From Angiostrongylus vasorum (lineage: Eukaryota > Nematoda > Chromadorea > Rhabditida > Metastrongylidae), in assembly GCA_018806985.1 (NCBI GenBank), contig JADANN010000024.1, positions 431,265 to 495,264 of the forward strand: a stretch of 64,000 bases of DNA. The letters are read 5' to 3'. This document shows, one piece after another, positions 33,013 to 43,510 of the stretch. The notes beneath the pieces were generated by a model. The model searched no databases, was not told the DNA's origin, and worked only from the letters and a program-made list of their open reading frames with translations. The position numbers were made by a program, and so were the translations under genes. Every line of letters starts with the position of its first letter. Position 1 is the first letter of the stretch.

Positions 33013-33660
33013 ATGCGATACCTCGTCTAGGAAGGTAAAGAACATTGACTCGATATATTGCAGTCCCGTAGTTTATAAGGAATATGAGGCTTCTTTAGCC
33101 AGGTGCGAGGTCGAACCAGAGCCTTACACGTTTTATTCAACATCTTGAGCTCATTTACAAATTATCCATTGATTTTTCTAAAAATATCACTGCTACTCCA
33201 GGTCTGGAATGAATCTCTTCTGGACGATGTTCATCATTACTGTCAACTATGCCACTTCTCATTGATTTACTTATCAGTTATCAGTTGACACATTTAAGTC
33301 AGGGTTGTCAACATCGGCATGTTAGAAACCTGGTCATTTTGGTGTCGCTGTGGAATGAGGCTATCAATCCTATGGCAGAGATCTGTTTTCGTAAAAGTGA
33401 GAATAAGATGAACGAAAATTTGTTGATATTGACTTCAAGATAATTCTTCAGAGCAGTAAAGTAAACTTGAGCGTTGTTGTAAACAAAGTGTTTTTTATCG
33501 GCCATATCAATCAAGTTGCTGATTCGACACCAATCCATCCAGAAATTTTTCCAGAGAATTGAAAACGTTGGAGAGGATATGAGATCAGCAGATAATGTGA
33601 ACAATAAACTAAGTGTTTCAAAATCCGGCTTTGCTTTAACCTCGGCATAACCAATCAACA
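33013..33660. other. Mostly unique; family D outer block at right end
   Basis: No gene recognised. 33618-33660 (CCGGCTTTGCTTTAACCTCG and the following ACCAATCAACA) is the outer flank block often found next to family D arms. Confidence 0.45.
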
Positions 33661-33931
33661 TGTGTTTGGATTGTTCAGCTTACACGAGGTTGTTACAGAA
33701 GTTGAATTCGGGTAACGCTTCGACGTCTTTGTATTCCTCAGAGCCAATGATCGAAGTACATGTTCATGGTTCTTCGTACTCTCGATGTGATATGTTTGTC
33801 GTCGTATGGAGACAGATCTTCTTCACTAGAACACCTCTCAAATGAGGCTCTTAGGAAGACGAAGGCGTCGAAATGTTAGCCGAATAAAACTTTTGTAGCA
33901 ACCTCATGTAAGCTGAGCAATTTAAACACAA
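33661..33931. repeat. Family D foldback element, short form
   Basis: Compact element with terminal inverted repeats of about 85 bp: the left arm 33661-33745 pairs with the right arm 33848-33931. Matching pairs include TTCAGCTTACACGAGGTTGT / complement of CAACCTCATGTAAGCTGAG, and AATTCGGGTAACGCTTCGAC / complement of GTCGAAATGTTAGCCGAATA. The unpaired centre is about 100 bp and has no coding frame. It could be a non-autonomous DNA transposon or a remnant of a larger retroelement. Confidence 0.75.
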
Positions 33932-34679
33932 TGAACTAAGTAATGTAGACACTTGGATACTTGTTATTTCATAGAAAAAATTAGCTTAGTTTAATGAAAC
34001 GCTTCTTTGGTGTATAACTGATAAGTTCAATCCTTTCTCTTGCACTACCGCACCCTTATGACTCACATCGTGGACTGGTCAGTTTGCAGATTTTCCTGCA
34101 AACGTTAAGCTAGCGCACTGCTTATCTTTTTGTTAGATTGCGATCCTGAACTCTACCTCAATTTCATGCTTACCTTACGAGTGATTTCTTCACCAGGTGA
34201 TGAAGGGTGTTTCAGTCAGCGCAAGACGACAGGATGATTTTGAATCTCAACTTACTTCGGCTGTGAGTGGGCCCAAAAAGCCTTATTGTTGGAAATAAGC
34301 GTCTTTAGGATGTATTCTACCATGCGATTGAGAACAGAGTCGTTTTTCCAGTGTAAGAGAGACGTAGAACGGATATTTTGACGACGATCTCGCTGCCATT
34401 CGTTCATTTCAAGTAACACTCCTTAATGGACCTTATTCACCCTTCCACTGCTTTCCATATGGTAAAAGATTGTTGCCTGTTCATCACTAATTTTTCTAGA
34501 ATCCTTCAAGTAGTTTTTGGAGAGGCAGGTTCGACGGTCGTCTTGAGACGGTTGTTGTAAAGTGTTGATCAGAGCACTTGACCTTCTCCGTTTTGAAGGC
34601 TCATATCTCTATTACGAAATCTTCCCTATCATCTGCGCAATGAACATTTGAAGCCTTATCTTCCATTGTTCAGTGACAT
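33932..34679. other. No recognisable feature
   Basis: Unique AT-rich DNA. Confidence 0.5.
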
Positions 34680-34694
34680 TTCAAGTTACTACCA

Positions 34695-34897
34695 TTGCTT
34701 TTGGTAGTGATGTCGGTCATCATGAGCATAGTGCTAGTTCGATTCCGCTCCCGCGCCAACCAAACTTCTCATCCCTCCGGGCTCGGGAGGCTGGTACCGG
34801 ACTTATTTGGAAAAAAATCACTCTCTGCAATCCAACTGGGCACGCTCCAGCCCGGCTACCTCAGGGCTCCAGGGAGAATTGCTCGACCAGTATAAAA
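34695..34897 (+). repeat. Family B SINE, 3'-truncated copy
   Basis: It has the best B box of the family, GTTCGATTCC at 34737-34746, preceded by GTGATGTCGGTCATCATGAG. The core is CTCATCCCTCCGGGCTCGGG (34768-34787) with ACCGGACTTATTTGG, and the body runs to GAATTGCTCGACCAG. There it stops and is followed by an A-rich run, so the 3' half is missing. Confidence 0.78.
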
Positions 34898-35390
34898 ATA
34901 TAAAAAAAAGCCATTGATTTATGCCTAATTTGAACTCATGAAGTGAAACGACGAGATTTTCGTGATTTCGACGGGTCATTTCAATGGGTCATTGTAAACT
35001 AAATTCCAGAAAAAGTGTTATACGGCGAATCCATGGGTAAGAAATAAACATCAGAAATTCCAAAAATAAGCCTTCATTACAAAGTTCTTTCATAAAGTTC
35101 ATTGTAATAGATTGCTTAGTTATTATTCACCAGCCTGATATTCTATTCAATTTCTGTAATAGTTCAGCTAATATGCCACAGCCGAGGTCAGCAGTGTCAA
35201 AAAAATTAAAACTATCCCAACTTAGTAATACTTTCACGTGCCTATTTCTCATCAAGAAAAACATTCTGTAGCACGAAAGAGGTTCGGAAGTAGAAGCAAT
35301 GGAAGATATTGCAGAAGGGTTACGATTAGACGAGTTTCAGATCCCGTTTAAATCGCCTTTCTCCTTATTTCTTCACCCTCTCAGTTTCTC
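34898..35390. other. No recognisable feature
   Basis: Unique AT-rich DNA. Confidence 0.5.
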
Positions 35391-35592
35391 AGAGTAGCTA
35401 AACTTTCGGCGGATTTCGCCTTTTTTAGAGTCTGGAAAGGTCAAGTTAACTGCAACCTGCTCAGTCAAATACTTCAATAACCTTAAAGGGAAACTCGCGA
35501 TACTTAAATTTGAATTCATTGAAATTAAAACAACTTCCTCACACTTCCATCGTTTTCTATGACTTTTCCACTGAGTATTCCACATATAGATA
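35391..35592 (-). repeat. Family E repeat copy
   Basis: AAACTTTCGGCGGATTTCGC, AGAGTCTGGAAAGGTCAAGT, CAATAACCTTAAAGGGAAAC, CAACTTCCTCACACTTCCAT and CCACTGAGTATTCCACATA align in order with 4100-4285 and partly with 55590-55765. On the minus strand the motif reads GCGAAATCCGCCGAAAG. Confidence 0.65.
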
Positions 35593-36007
35593 GAACAATC
35601 GTACAGTGTTCACATGAATGAATGGTCTGCCTTTCTTACTTTCAAATGTCAGCCGGAGATATTCTGTGAGATCACGTGTGATAACAAGGGATTTCTTCTA
35701 CCTTCAATTTTGGATTCTCGAAATTTATCCAGAATGCTTCGAGGGTTTTACGCGCTGAAGTTTTAGATTATTCTTGTGTGAGGGTGGTCACTCCTACTTC
35801 AAAATCTACCTTATGTCTCAGTGTCGTATGCTCCTAGTCGAGTATTTGGGTTATCTTTAAATTTGTCGAATAGGTGCTCTCTTATACGCACATGGAGCGG
35901 TCGACACGTTTCGCTGATATTGGGCGCCGCACGCTTTACAAGGGATCGGGTAAACCGTACCCGAACTTGTGCAACTAGGTCTCTACCGTTAGGACAAATT
36001 ATACAAT
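35593..36007. other. No recognisable feature
   Basis: Unique DNA; the 94-codon plus frame at 35821-36105 has no motif I recognise. Confidence 0.45.
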
Positions 36008-36312
36008 TTGTGCTGTATGCAAAGGATAAATCTCTCGGCGTTGATCAATTGCTGAGGGGATGCGCCATGCATCCGACTTCATTAAGCATCGTTGGAGGTG
36101 ATTGAGTGGATATCTGGCTTTTACAATGATTCGCGATGGCCTACCGATGTATCGAGCCAGTGCTGCTATCCTCTCAGACAATCTGGTACCAATTTGCCTG
36201 CTCAGGAGGGATGGAAGGCTTGATGGGTCATGGGCGCGAAAGGTCCATTCCACGTTTGTGTTGCAGGGAGCCTCCGATCACTGCGCCACACGCGCCCTTT
36301 TGTGCTGTATAC
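36008..36312 (-). repeat. Family A tRNA-derived SINE with 15-bp TSD
   Basis: The element (about 36023-36297) is flanked by TTTGTGCTGTATGCA (36008-36022) and TTTGTGCTGTATACA (36298-36312), which differ at one position. Complemented, the head reads GGGCGCGTGTGGCGCAGTGA, and the 3' tail ends AGATTTATCCTTT immediately before the duplication, with no poly(A). This is the clearest evidence that family A moves by LINE-type retrotransposition. Confidence 0.92.
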
Positions 36313-37952
36313 AGACGGTCATAAAAGAGGATTTGAACTAGCTGGTTTATTAGAGTGCTTGTGATAATTCAGTCTACTACCTATTTCTTTAGACCTGTCT
36401 TTTTTGAGTATCGCTATATAGCTGTCCTTATTTCGTTGGAAATGAAAGGCGGGATAAATGAGACCTTATTCTCTCTAGACAAACAGTTTTGGAGCCGTGG
36501 TTCTTCTTCCCAACCTATTCCGAAGAGGTAGCTTTTGGTAGCTATTGGAAGTCGCTACTCGCCACTCCAATTTCAGGGCTTTTTTCTGCTCTCTTCTCGT
36601 GCACGCACTGATGCGTGTTCGATACCTGTGTCTCACGAGCACCGTTTTTTGTGTGTGAAGAGTGAGAAGAGAGGTGATGGACAAGTACTTCTTTGTTATT
36701 TGTCTTTCGATACCACTTGATAGTGTAGCCGTTTCCGGATAGCTTAATTTGAGCTTTTAAAAATAGGAGGCAGTTTTTTTCGAAAAACAAGGGCATAAGT
36801 GCTTGTAAAATCCTCGAAGCATTCAGGGCTAATTCCAAGAATCCAAAAATGAACAGCAGCTAGGAATGCCTCCTTATCGCATATGATTCCGCATAATATC
36901 GCAGACTGACATTTTAACGTGAGAGTGGTTCATTACCCCATCCATGTGGACTTTTTGCGGTTACTCTCCACGTGGAATATTCATTGGAAGACTTGTAGAG
37001 TACGATGAATATGAAGAAACTGTTTCGTTTTAAATGGTATTGAAGTTTAGGTGTCGCGGTTTTCCTTTCTATCTAATGAAGGTGGTCGGTTGACTAGGGC
37101 GGTTGTTAATGTGACCCTTCGATGCTCTGAAAAAAGGCGAAATGCGCTGCTAGTGTTAATAAATAATATAGCAACAACCTCATGTTTTCAAAGAAAAAAC
37201 AGCAAATCACTATCAACTTTCTCGTTAACTCACATCGCTGTAGTTTAGAACTTAAGTGTTCGTCAAACGAATCATCACAAATCTCATCATCATTCACGAT
37301 TCATTCACTTTCCTTAATTCTTCCATTTCCTCACTTCCTGTTCCTTTTTTTAATACTTCCTATTTGTTTTACTTCACTTTAATATATATGAAATTGTGGA
37401 ATGTGCATTTTCCTTTTTTGTTTTCTCAGTTCTCCTAGTGTCTAATGGGAAATTTTTACGATGACGAAGCCATTCCATTCGTAAGTGAAGAACATAAGAA
37501 ATCAACGAAAGACTTTGACAACTAGATCGTGTTCGAATGTGAACGGATTTTCGGTCTATGTCCTTATCTCTGGTGAAATTTTTACTGATAAACACGTGAT
37601 ACCTCGTTTCTGAACTTACTGCTAATTGATTCACTTTTTTTCTTCTTTAGGTCTCCATTGCGAAGTGCCTTCCTTTTCGTTCCGATGTAGTCATGTATAT
37701 TCCTTCTTTTCACAACAAGTAGGGGAACAGATACTGCTGGAGGAGGTGTTTTTTCCTACTATGCGTTTTTTTACAGGTGTTATCGCTCGTGCGAATGATG
37801 TAAAATAATCTTAAATACGATTTACCGAATAATGAAGCATTTCAGATTGAAGTACTGAACAGTACTAATTGGTGCATTTTTTTATTTTCTAATAGCCATT
37901 TCATCATCCATTTATTACACTGCTATTACACACTTTGTATTTTTTTTATTTT
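36313..37952. other. Unique DNA, no gene recognised
   Basis: Overlapping frames occur on both strands at 36475-36838 and 37374-37634, with no identifiable domains. Low-complexity T and CT-rich stretches lie at 37310-37430. Confidence 0.45.
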
Positions 37953-37954
37953 GT

Positions 37955-38290
37955 TTTTGTATGACTCGTCTTCACATCTACTGTGCGGATCCCAACTCTT
38001 CTCACATTCGATTCGTCTCCCGCATACATCGTCCTCGAAGGTACAAAAAGCTTTGGGTTCGACTGATGCCTAAGGATTTTCATTTTATCTTGAATGTCGT
38101 GGAATGCCAGTCAAGTCGATTCTCACTGGAGCTCTACGATAGCCGAGCTATAGTGTTCCCAGATGGATTGCAGAAAGTGATTTTTCCCGGACAGTTCCTG
38201 TTCCCGACCCCGAAGGGATGAGACGCCTGGTGTGCCCAGGGCGGTATCAAGCTAGCACCATGCTCGTGATCACCGGCATCACTACACTGT
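37955..38290 (-). repeat. Family B SINE, near full length
   Basis: Reverse order: CTTCACATCTACTGTGCGGA, TCTCACATTCGATTCGTCTC, TTTTATCTTGAATGTCGTGG, GAATGCCAGTCAAGTCGATT, core complement GTTCCCGACCCCGAAGGGAT, and head ATGCTCGTGATCACCGGCAT. It matches 30162-30495. Confidence 0.8.
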
Positions 38291-38565
38291 GCTATCCGTC
38301 CCTGTTTTATATTAAATATATATTACTAAATATTTTCCTATTTTGCATTTGTCTTCATTTTTCGTCATTTTTTCAAATTTTTTCCCGTCTTTTCCATCAA
38401 CCTCTAGTTAGCTCGTCAATGACAGAATAGATTGCATATAATTTGATTACTTATAGCCATTAAGTAATAACGTGAAATATCTGGATTTTCGTAATGTGAA
38501 GAATTTTGTGTGCGTACGCAATGTCTCGTCGATTATTGATCATTATCCTTTAAACTGCCGCAACG

Positions 38566-38695
38566 ATGCTGAAATATTCGCAAAACGTGGATCCCAGGCA
38601 AGATCGAACCACGATTTCCCTTTCCGTGGGCTCGCGCATTACACACTGTGCCACGGAGGCCCTTGCTCTGCGTTTCTCTCAGCTAGTTTTCTATC
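38566..38695 (-). repeat. Family F-related tRNA-like SINE
   Basis: On the minus strand there is an A box, GTGGCACAGTGTG (complement of 38642-38654), and a B box, GGTTCGATCTT (complement of 38600-38610), with tRNA-like spacing. It ends in the family F 3' block GTTTTGCGAATATTTCAGCA. This subfamily has a different head from the TGGTGTGGTGG units; see also 47855-48055. Confidence 0.7.
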
Positions 38696-39084
38696 TGACG
38701 CTGACATTACTCATTGAGTTGTCACTTGAACTATTCATTTGTAACTATTAAACTAATTGAACGGCGAGCTGAAAAAAAGGGCAAGCTATACTTTATTGCA
38801 ATAATATGAAAATGTAAAATGAATGAAGTAAAAAAGTGTTGGTGATAGAAAGATGTTAACCCGTCCTGATCTGCTGCTCAGAGGATCTTTCGTGTTTTTT
38901 TTTAGTTTTAAATATATTCTTAGCGATTATTTCCTTCATTTCACTCTGTTTATCTCAGCAGAGATAGAGAGTTATTGCAGTGCGACGATTTTATGAGATC
39001 CCGAAATATCACATCGTGTACATTATTGTTTTTGATATTATTGTTAGGTTTAGAATAGTCGTAATGCGTACAGAGACTAGAAGT
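38696..39084. other. No recognisable feature
   Basis: Unique AT-rich DNA. Confidence 0.5.
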
Positions 39085-39089
39085 ACTCA

Positions 39090-39245
39090 GCGATAGAAAC
39101 GCCGTCGCTAGCTCAGCCCTTAGTCTGGGCTCAGCAAACCTTTCATCTCTCGGTGATTGACAAATTGATATCTGAAATGTCTGGTAGAACTGAAAGCATT
39201 AACTTGATACATCAGTCCTTGCAACTCATTGCAGGGACAAGTTAT
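39090..39245 (+). repeat. Family A-like SINE, degenerate
   Basis: The core remnant TTTCATCTCTCGGTGATTGA, then CAAATTGATATCTGAAATGT and CTGGTAGAACTGAAAGCAT, follows the family A order. The head and tail are not reliable. Confidence 0.4.
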
Positions 39246-39635
39246 GAACTCGATCAACTCTACAGTGGTAAGAATGGAGATGAATTCGTGCCTGATCTTT
39301 TACAGAGTTTTGTATGCTAGAGTTTGGCAAGCTACATGTCGCCACACTGTTACCAATAACAGAAATGAAAAGCATCATGTCAAAAAATATGATGCGTTTC
39401 GTGTCCTTCGGGTGGTTGAAGTTTCTGAACAGCTCTGACATATGAGCAAGGTCAAATGGCGATTTCAATAGTGTCCGTTGGGGTTACTCGGTCTTTAACA
39501 AGATTACAGATGATGTAAGTAGTTGGTTATTATTACCAAAATAATAGTTGCTCTTAAAATATTTAAGCGTTTTGTTTGAGGAAACTACCTAAGTTCTTAA
39601 GTTGATTCTTATAACTTCACTATACTTTTTGACTC
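39246..39635. other. No recognisable feature
   Basis: Unique DNA; opposing frames at 39226-39468 have no motifs. Confidence 0.45.
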
Positions 39636-39639
39636 TCCA

Positions 39640-39965
39640 CTGGCTGGCCAAGGCCTCATCCCTCCGAAGCAGTTGATGTCAGACTTGTGTGGGAAAGGCT
39701 TCCACAAACTCACAAACACCGGCGACTGCTAGTCTAGTGATTACCTGAAAACCCGGTAGTAGGGCTACTCTAGGACTCCAGGGGAGCGTCAACTCAACCA
39801 ACATCCAGTTCGCGAAAAAGGTGGAAATGTTCTCAAGTGTGTGCCTAATCCGCCCGCGAATCCTAAGACCTTCGTGGATGACGTGTGCAAAAGAACGAAT
39901 CGAGTGAAAGAAGTACTGGAATCTGCACAGTGTGTAATGTCGGGTGGAATAAATAAAAAGTAGAG
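39640..39965 (+). repeat. Family B SINE, diverged copy
   Basis: CTCATCCCTCCGAAGCAGTT (core), CAGACTTGTGTGGGAAAGGC, CTCTAGGACTCCAGGGGAGC, GAACGAATCGAGTGAAAGAA and GGAATCTGCACAGTGTGTAA keep the family B order with an insertion in the body. The head is missing. Confidence 0.6.
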
Positions 39966-40324
39966 ACTATCAAAGTTTGTTGGCTGTGCTAATAGGCTTC
40001 TTCGTTTCACTTCCATGTTCCATTTAAACCAGGAACATCATATATTAGTAGTGATAGTTTTCGGTATTATGTTACCTTTTTTATTTCTGCAAAGGGAAGA
40101 TGATTTCCATTAGTTAAGTGTATTTTTATTGAAAAAAAAACCTGTTTGAACTTTGCAGAGATACTCGCGAAACTTTCAGGGGCTAAGATATCGATTTTTT
40201 TCCAGTGTTTCCTGCAATTTATAAGAGCTTTTTAGAGAAATGTAGATTGTTTTAAAGCGCAGAAGAAAAAACAAGTCTTCAGCGCTTGAGAGCGATTCCT
40301 GTTGACAGAAACTATAAGACGATC
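39966..40324. other. No recognisable feature
   Basis: AT-rich unique DNA with an A run near 40132. Confidence 0.5.
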
Positions 40325-40327
40325 ACA

Positions 40328-40503
40328 GTGATGCTGAGATATTTGCAAAACTCCGGACAGCAGGTGTCTGCGGTGGGGAACAAACGCGCTATTAGCCTTT
40401 CCGAGGGTTAACGCGCACTCGTGTTATATCTAGGCATCATTGTGGTTGTATTTCGAATCATACCCTGCTGTGAAAAATTATGGTAGGCAGCAGATAAAAA
40501 GCT
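40328..40503. repeat. Family F fragment: minus unit joined to plus tail
   Basis: Positions 40328-40425 are the minus-oriented tRNA-like unit (GATGCTGAGATATTTGCAAA, GTCTGCGGTGGGGAACAAAC). Positions 40430-40503 are a plus-oriented tail (GGCATCATTGTGGTTGTATT, CATACCCTGCTGTGAAAAAT, GGTAGGCAGCAGATAAAAAG). The inner parts are deleted, leaving a short foldback remnant. Confidence 0.65.
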
Positions 40504-40679
40504 ACCATTATCAGACGGTCACTTTTTTTCTTCTGCTTTCTAAGTATGTGAAGGTTCCCCCAAGGTATACAGTTTTCTACTCTGTTCTACGAGATACCTA
40601 TAGCGCAATAATTGCATTTGTTGTGGTCGGTGACTGGATAATTTTAAGATGCACTTACTCTTTAGAAAACTCATCCACT

Positions 40680-40880
40680 ACTTCCCAAGACCGAATTCCT
40701 ATTAACCTCGGTATTGAGCAAATAATTCTCTGCATTCTCTTTGAGCAAACAAGATATGCTATTTATTCTTTGTTACGGTAAAGCTGACGTTTCGGTGGAT
40801 TTCGCCTTCTTCAGAGCCTGGAAAAGTAAAGTTGACAGCAATCTACCCAGCGAACAAAGATGTCATCTTTACCGCAATAA
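40680..40880 (-). repeat. Family E copy with D-like outer block
   Basis: GACCGAATTCCTATTAACCT (the outer block also seen beside family D) is followed by the E motif region GTAAAGCTGACGTTTCGGTG and GATTTCGCCTTCTTCAGAGC, then GGAAAAGTAAAGTTGACAGC. On the minus strand the motif reads CTCTGAAGAAGGCGAAATCC then ACCGAAACGTCAGC. It shows the physical link between families D and E. Confidence 0.6.
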
Positions 40881-42159
40881 TGAATAAAGTAGCACTTCGT
40901 CCAGTACTGTTGAAATGGCCAATGAGAAGTAAGTACCCATAATCTAAGTGCTCTCAGTGTGCCATATCAATGGGTCAACGATGAGCTTAGTACTGCGTGC
41001 ACCGATTACTTTATTCCACAGTAATCCAATCTCGTCTGTAAACATGTTTTAAATTGTTTTTCTTCTTTTTCGCAAGGTACACATTCTGCATGTGACATAA
41101 TATGGCTTAGATGCCTAGCAGTCATTCATTTTTCTAGTGATCGTACAGCGATATTTCGAATGTTTGATTCGACGCATGCTTCCACACATTTGTTCATGGG
41201 AAATGATCATGTTTTGCGACCATGTATTTTCTCACAGAAAGATTGTTGATGTGTCTGAACCGTTTTTCGTCCTTCATTCTCTTTCTGAGACCACATTAAC
41301 GTCTTTCGGCGAATGACGTTCGTCCTGGAGGAATTCGGCTCATCAAGCCACACACTTTCCGCTGATCCACATGATCCGGTGGCGGATGGAGACATGTAGA
41401 CGCCGTAGCATAGTTTTTTTTTATCAATGGGACAAAAACCCAGCACTCAGTATTTCGCTCAGCCCAATCAGCTCATATGAGGACAGAAATAACATCTACT
41501 TTGTAACAGTAATTGATCTATTAATTCCAAGGTTATTTCAAAAACTTTAGGCAGTTCTTCAGTAGTCTGCATGACTTCACTGTAGAAGCATTCTCGCACC
41601 ATAAAGTACAACTTGGGATTCATCACTCAATTTTAGGGTCGTCAAGTCTGACAACTATTTGAGTTTGACATTTTAGTTCGAGAGTCTTAATAAATAAACC
41701 TTATGTAGATGGGATAACTGTTAATAAAATTGTCACATTGTAATAAATCTCCTTTAAATTTTGAAGTGCCGGTTATTGTTCGTCGTGAAGACGCTATGAA
41801 CGTTCTTAAATGGTGCTCCGGGACTTCCAGAGAGGAATCCTTTACAGCTGGAAAAAATTAATATCAGCAGTCCCATCACTCCTTCCTGCCATTGACGCAT
41901 GTGCCGTAAGATTAAGGCGAGCGACCAACTCATAGATTGCACTGGATGTCATTTAGAGTCGTAGCGATACGACCACAACACCAAAGCGAAGTGTTCTCTA
42001 CTCCGATGCCTCAACGGCATGATAATCTTTTTCTACAATGACCCCTCAGATCTTCACATCTGGTGCTGGCATGATTCATATATGACTCATTTGTGAAGCA
42101 GTTTCGTTCATGATTCGTATTCTCCCGTCTGTTTATCTTTACGCACGTTTTGCACTCGA
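40881..42159. other. No recognisable feature
   Basis: Unique DNA without a supported gene or repeat. Confidence 0.5.
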
Positions 42160-42167
42160 TGCTATCT

Positions 42168-42193
42168 TCGGTATGGTTAATCAACCATACCGA
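42168..42193. repeat. Perfect palindrome, 11-bp arms
   Basis: TCGGTATGGTT and AACCATACCGA are separated by AATC. It is followed by AGGTTAAAGAAAGTCGGTTG, the family D/E outer block in reverse, so it may mark a junction between two inverted ends. Confidence 0.75.
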
Positions 42194-42248
42194 GGTTAAA
42201 GAAAGTCGGTTGACTAACTGTGCGAAGATTAAAGGAAGTGGGTTCTTG

Positions 42249-42250
42249 AA

Positions 42251-42308
<58 letters not shown>

Positions 42309-42316
42309 ATGCTGTC

Positions 42317-42374
<58 letters not shown>

Positions 42375-42378
42375 ACGC
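42249..42378. repeat. Long TTA microsatellite in two blocks
   Basis: Two ATT/TTA arrays (about 42249-42310 and 42322-42376) are separated by TATGCTGTCAGTA. Both blocks end in TAATTATTA followed by TGCTGTC or CGCTGTC, which suggests a tandem duplication of array plus flank. Confidence 0.9.
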
Positions 42379-43244
42379 TGTCCTCGACATTTCAAAATTT
42401 ACAAAAAAATCTTTTTGGGACAAGTTTATTCGTGCTTATCACGACTACTGCAGAGAATGTTGCTGATAAGCACAATATAAAAGTAGTGAGAGTATGTCTA
42501 TTGAGGTGGGGAGGAACGTGCTAAGATTTTTCTGCTTTTCGTACCACTATCCCTCATGAGTTCCGAGGCCACTAGTTTTCTTTGTACCGATAGCGTAGCA
42601 CAACAACTGTCGCGGATTTGGATGGCGCCCGATTCCTATTTCTTTTTGCGGGGAAGGAGAGGATTGGGCATTTTGGCTATAATGAGTGTCATATATGAAG
42701 CACAGAGTTCGCAGCGAAAAACTAGAAGTCGTCAAGAATGTGTTAAACATACATGTCAAACCAACATAGGCTAACTTAACAACACCTGCCTTAGAATCTG
42801 TTGAGAAGGGTTTGGTCAAAAAATGCCGACATTTCCCTTTTCTTCCATATTTGCTTATTATTTATAAAACTGAGAGTTGCAATAAGAAATTTTATCAATA
42901 GCTATTCGGTACTCCGCTAAGCCGTTGAGGTCCGTCCCTCTTTATGAAGTCCATGAATCCTTTTTTTTACCTATTATTTATTATTATTATATTTATTATA
43001 CTATATATTGGTTTATTGGGTACTTGGAGTCATAGAAATGAAAAGCGATTACTGAGAGTTATGTGGTTCCTAAGGAGATGCCGCAATAGGAGCGGGAGTC
43101 ATACTGTGACAAAAACACTTCTCGCACTTAAATTCATATTTCAGGACGAAGAAAACAGAAACGTTCATTATAGGTCTTCCATTGTCGCAATCCATAAGGT
43201 GTTAGGATTTATTCCTATAGATTAAAGTGTATGCTAATTTTGGC
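42379..43244. other. No recognisable feature
   Basis: Unique DNA with a short ATT run at 42970-43005. Frames on both strands at 42547-42819 are mutual shadows without motifs. Confidence 0.45.
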
Positions 43245-43245
43245 A

Positions 43246-43510
43246 TATGTAGCGGAGTGGTTAGAGGTGCACTGCTATACGTATGAGGCCTTTGGTTTGA
43301 CGCCATCCCTCATCATCCCTCCAGGCTCGGTAGATTGTAACCAAACTTGTCCAGGAGGACAGGAACATTCACTTGATCTATATATCGGTGGGCTGCCGCA
43401 GGCAATTTTTGTTGGCCGAATATGCATTCAACCACTTCCACGATCATACGAATGAAGACGGATTTATGGCCCGTCCCATAGGGGCCTGATGAACACCGAA
43501 AGTCTCATTT
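43246..43510 (+). repeat. Family A tRNA-derived SINE, moderately diverged
   Basis: The head is CATATGTAGCGGAGTGGTTA (A box) with CCTTTGGTTTGACGCCA at the B-box position. The core is CATCATCCCTCCAGGCTCGG, then GATTGTAACCAAACTTGTCC. The tail is ATATGCATTCAACCACTTCC and ATGGCCCGTCCCATAGG. No clear target-site duplication. Confidence 0.72.

Noticed and set aside
38566..38690. Genuine tRNA gene
   Set aside because: A and B boxes are present, but no complete cloverleaf with paired acceptor stem can be drawn, and the same sequence continues into a family F tail. It is a tRNA-derived repeat. The same reasoning applies to the other tRNA-like heads in the window.
40440..40781. 113-codon plus-strand frame
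   Set aside because: It runs through family F and family E repeat sequence and is not conserved in the other copies.
42150..42524. 124-codon frame with long poly-leucine
   Set aside because: The leucines come entirely from the TTA microsatellite.
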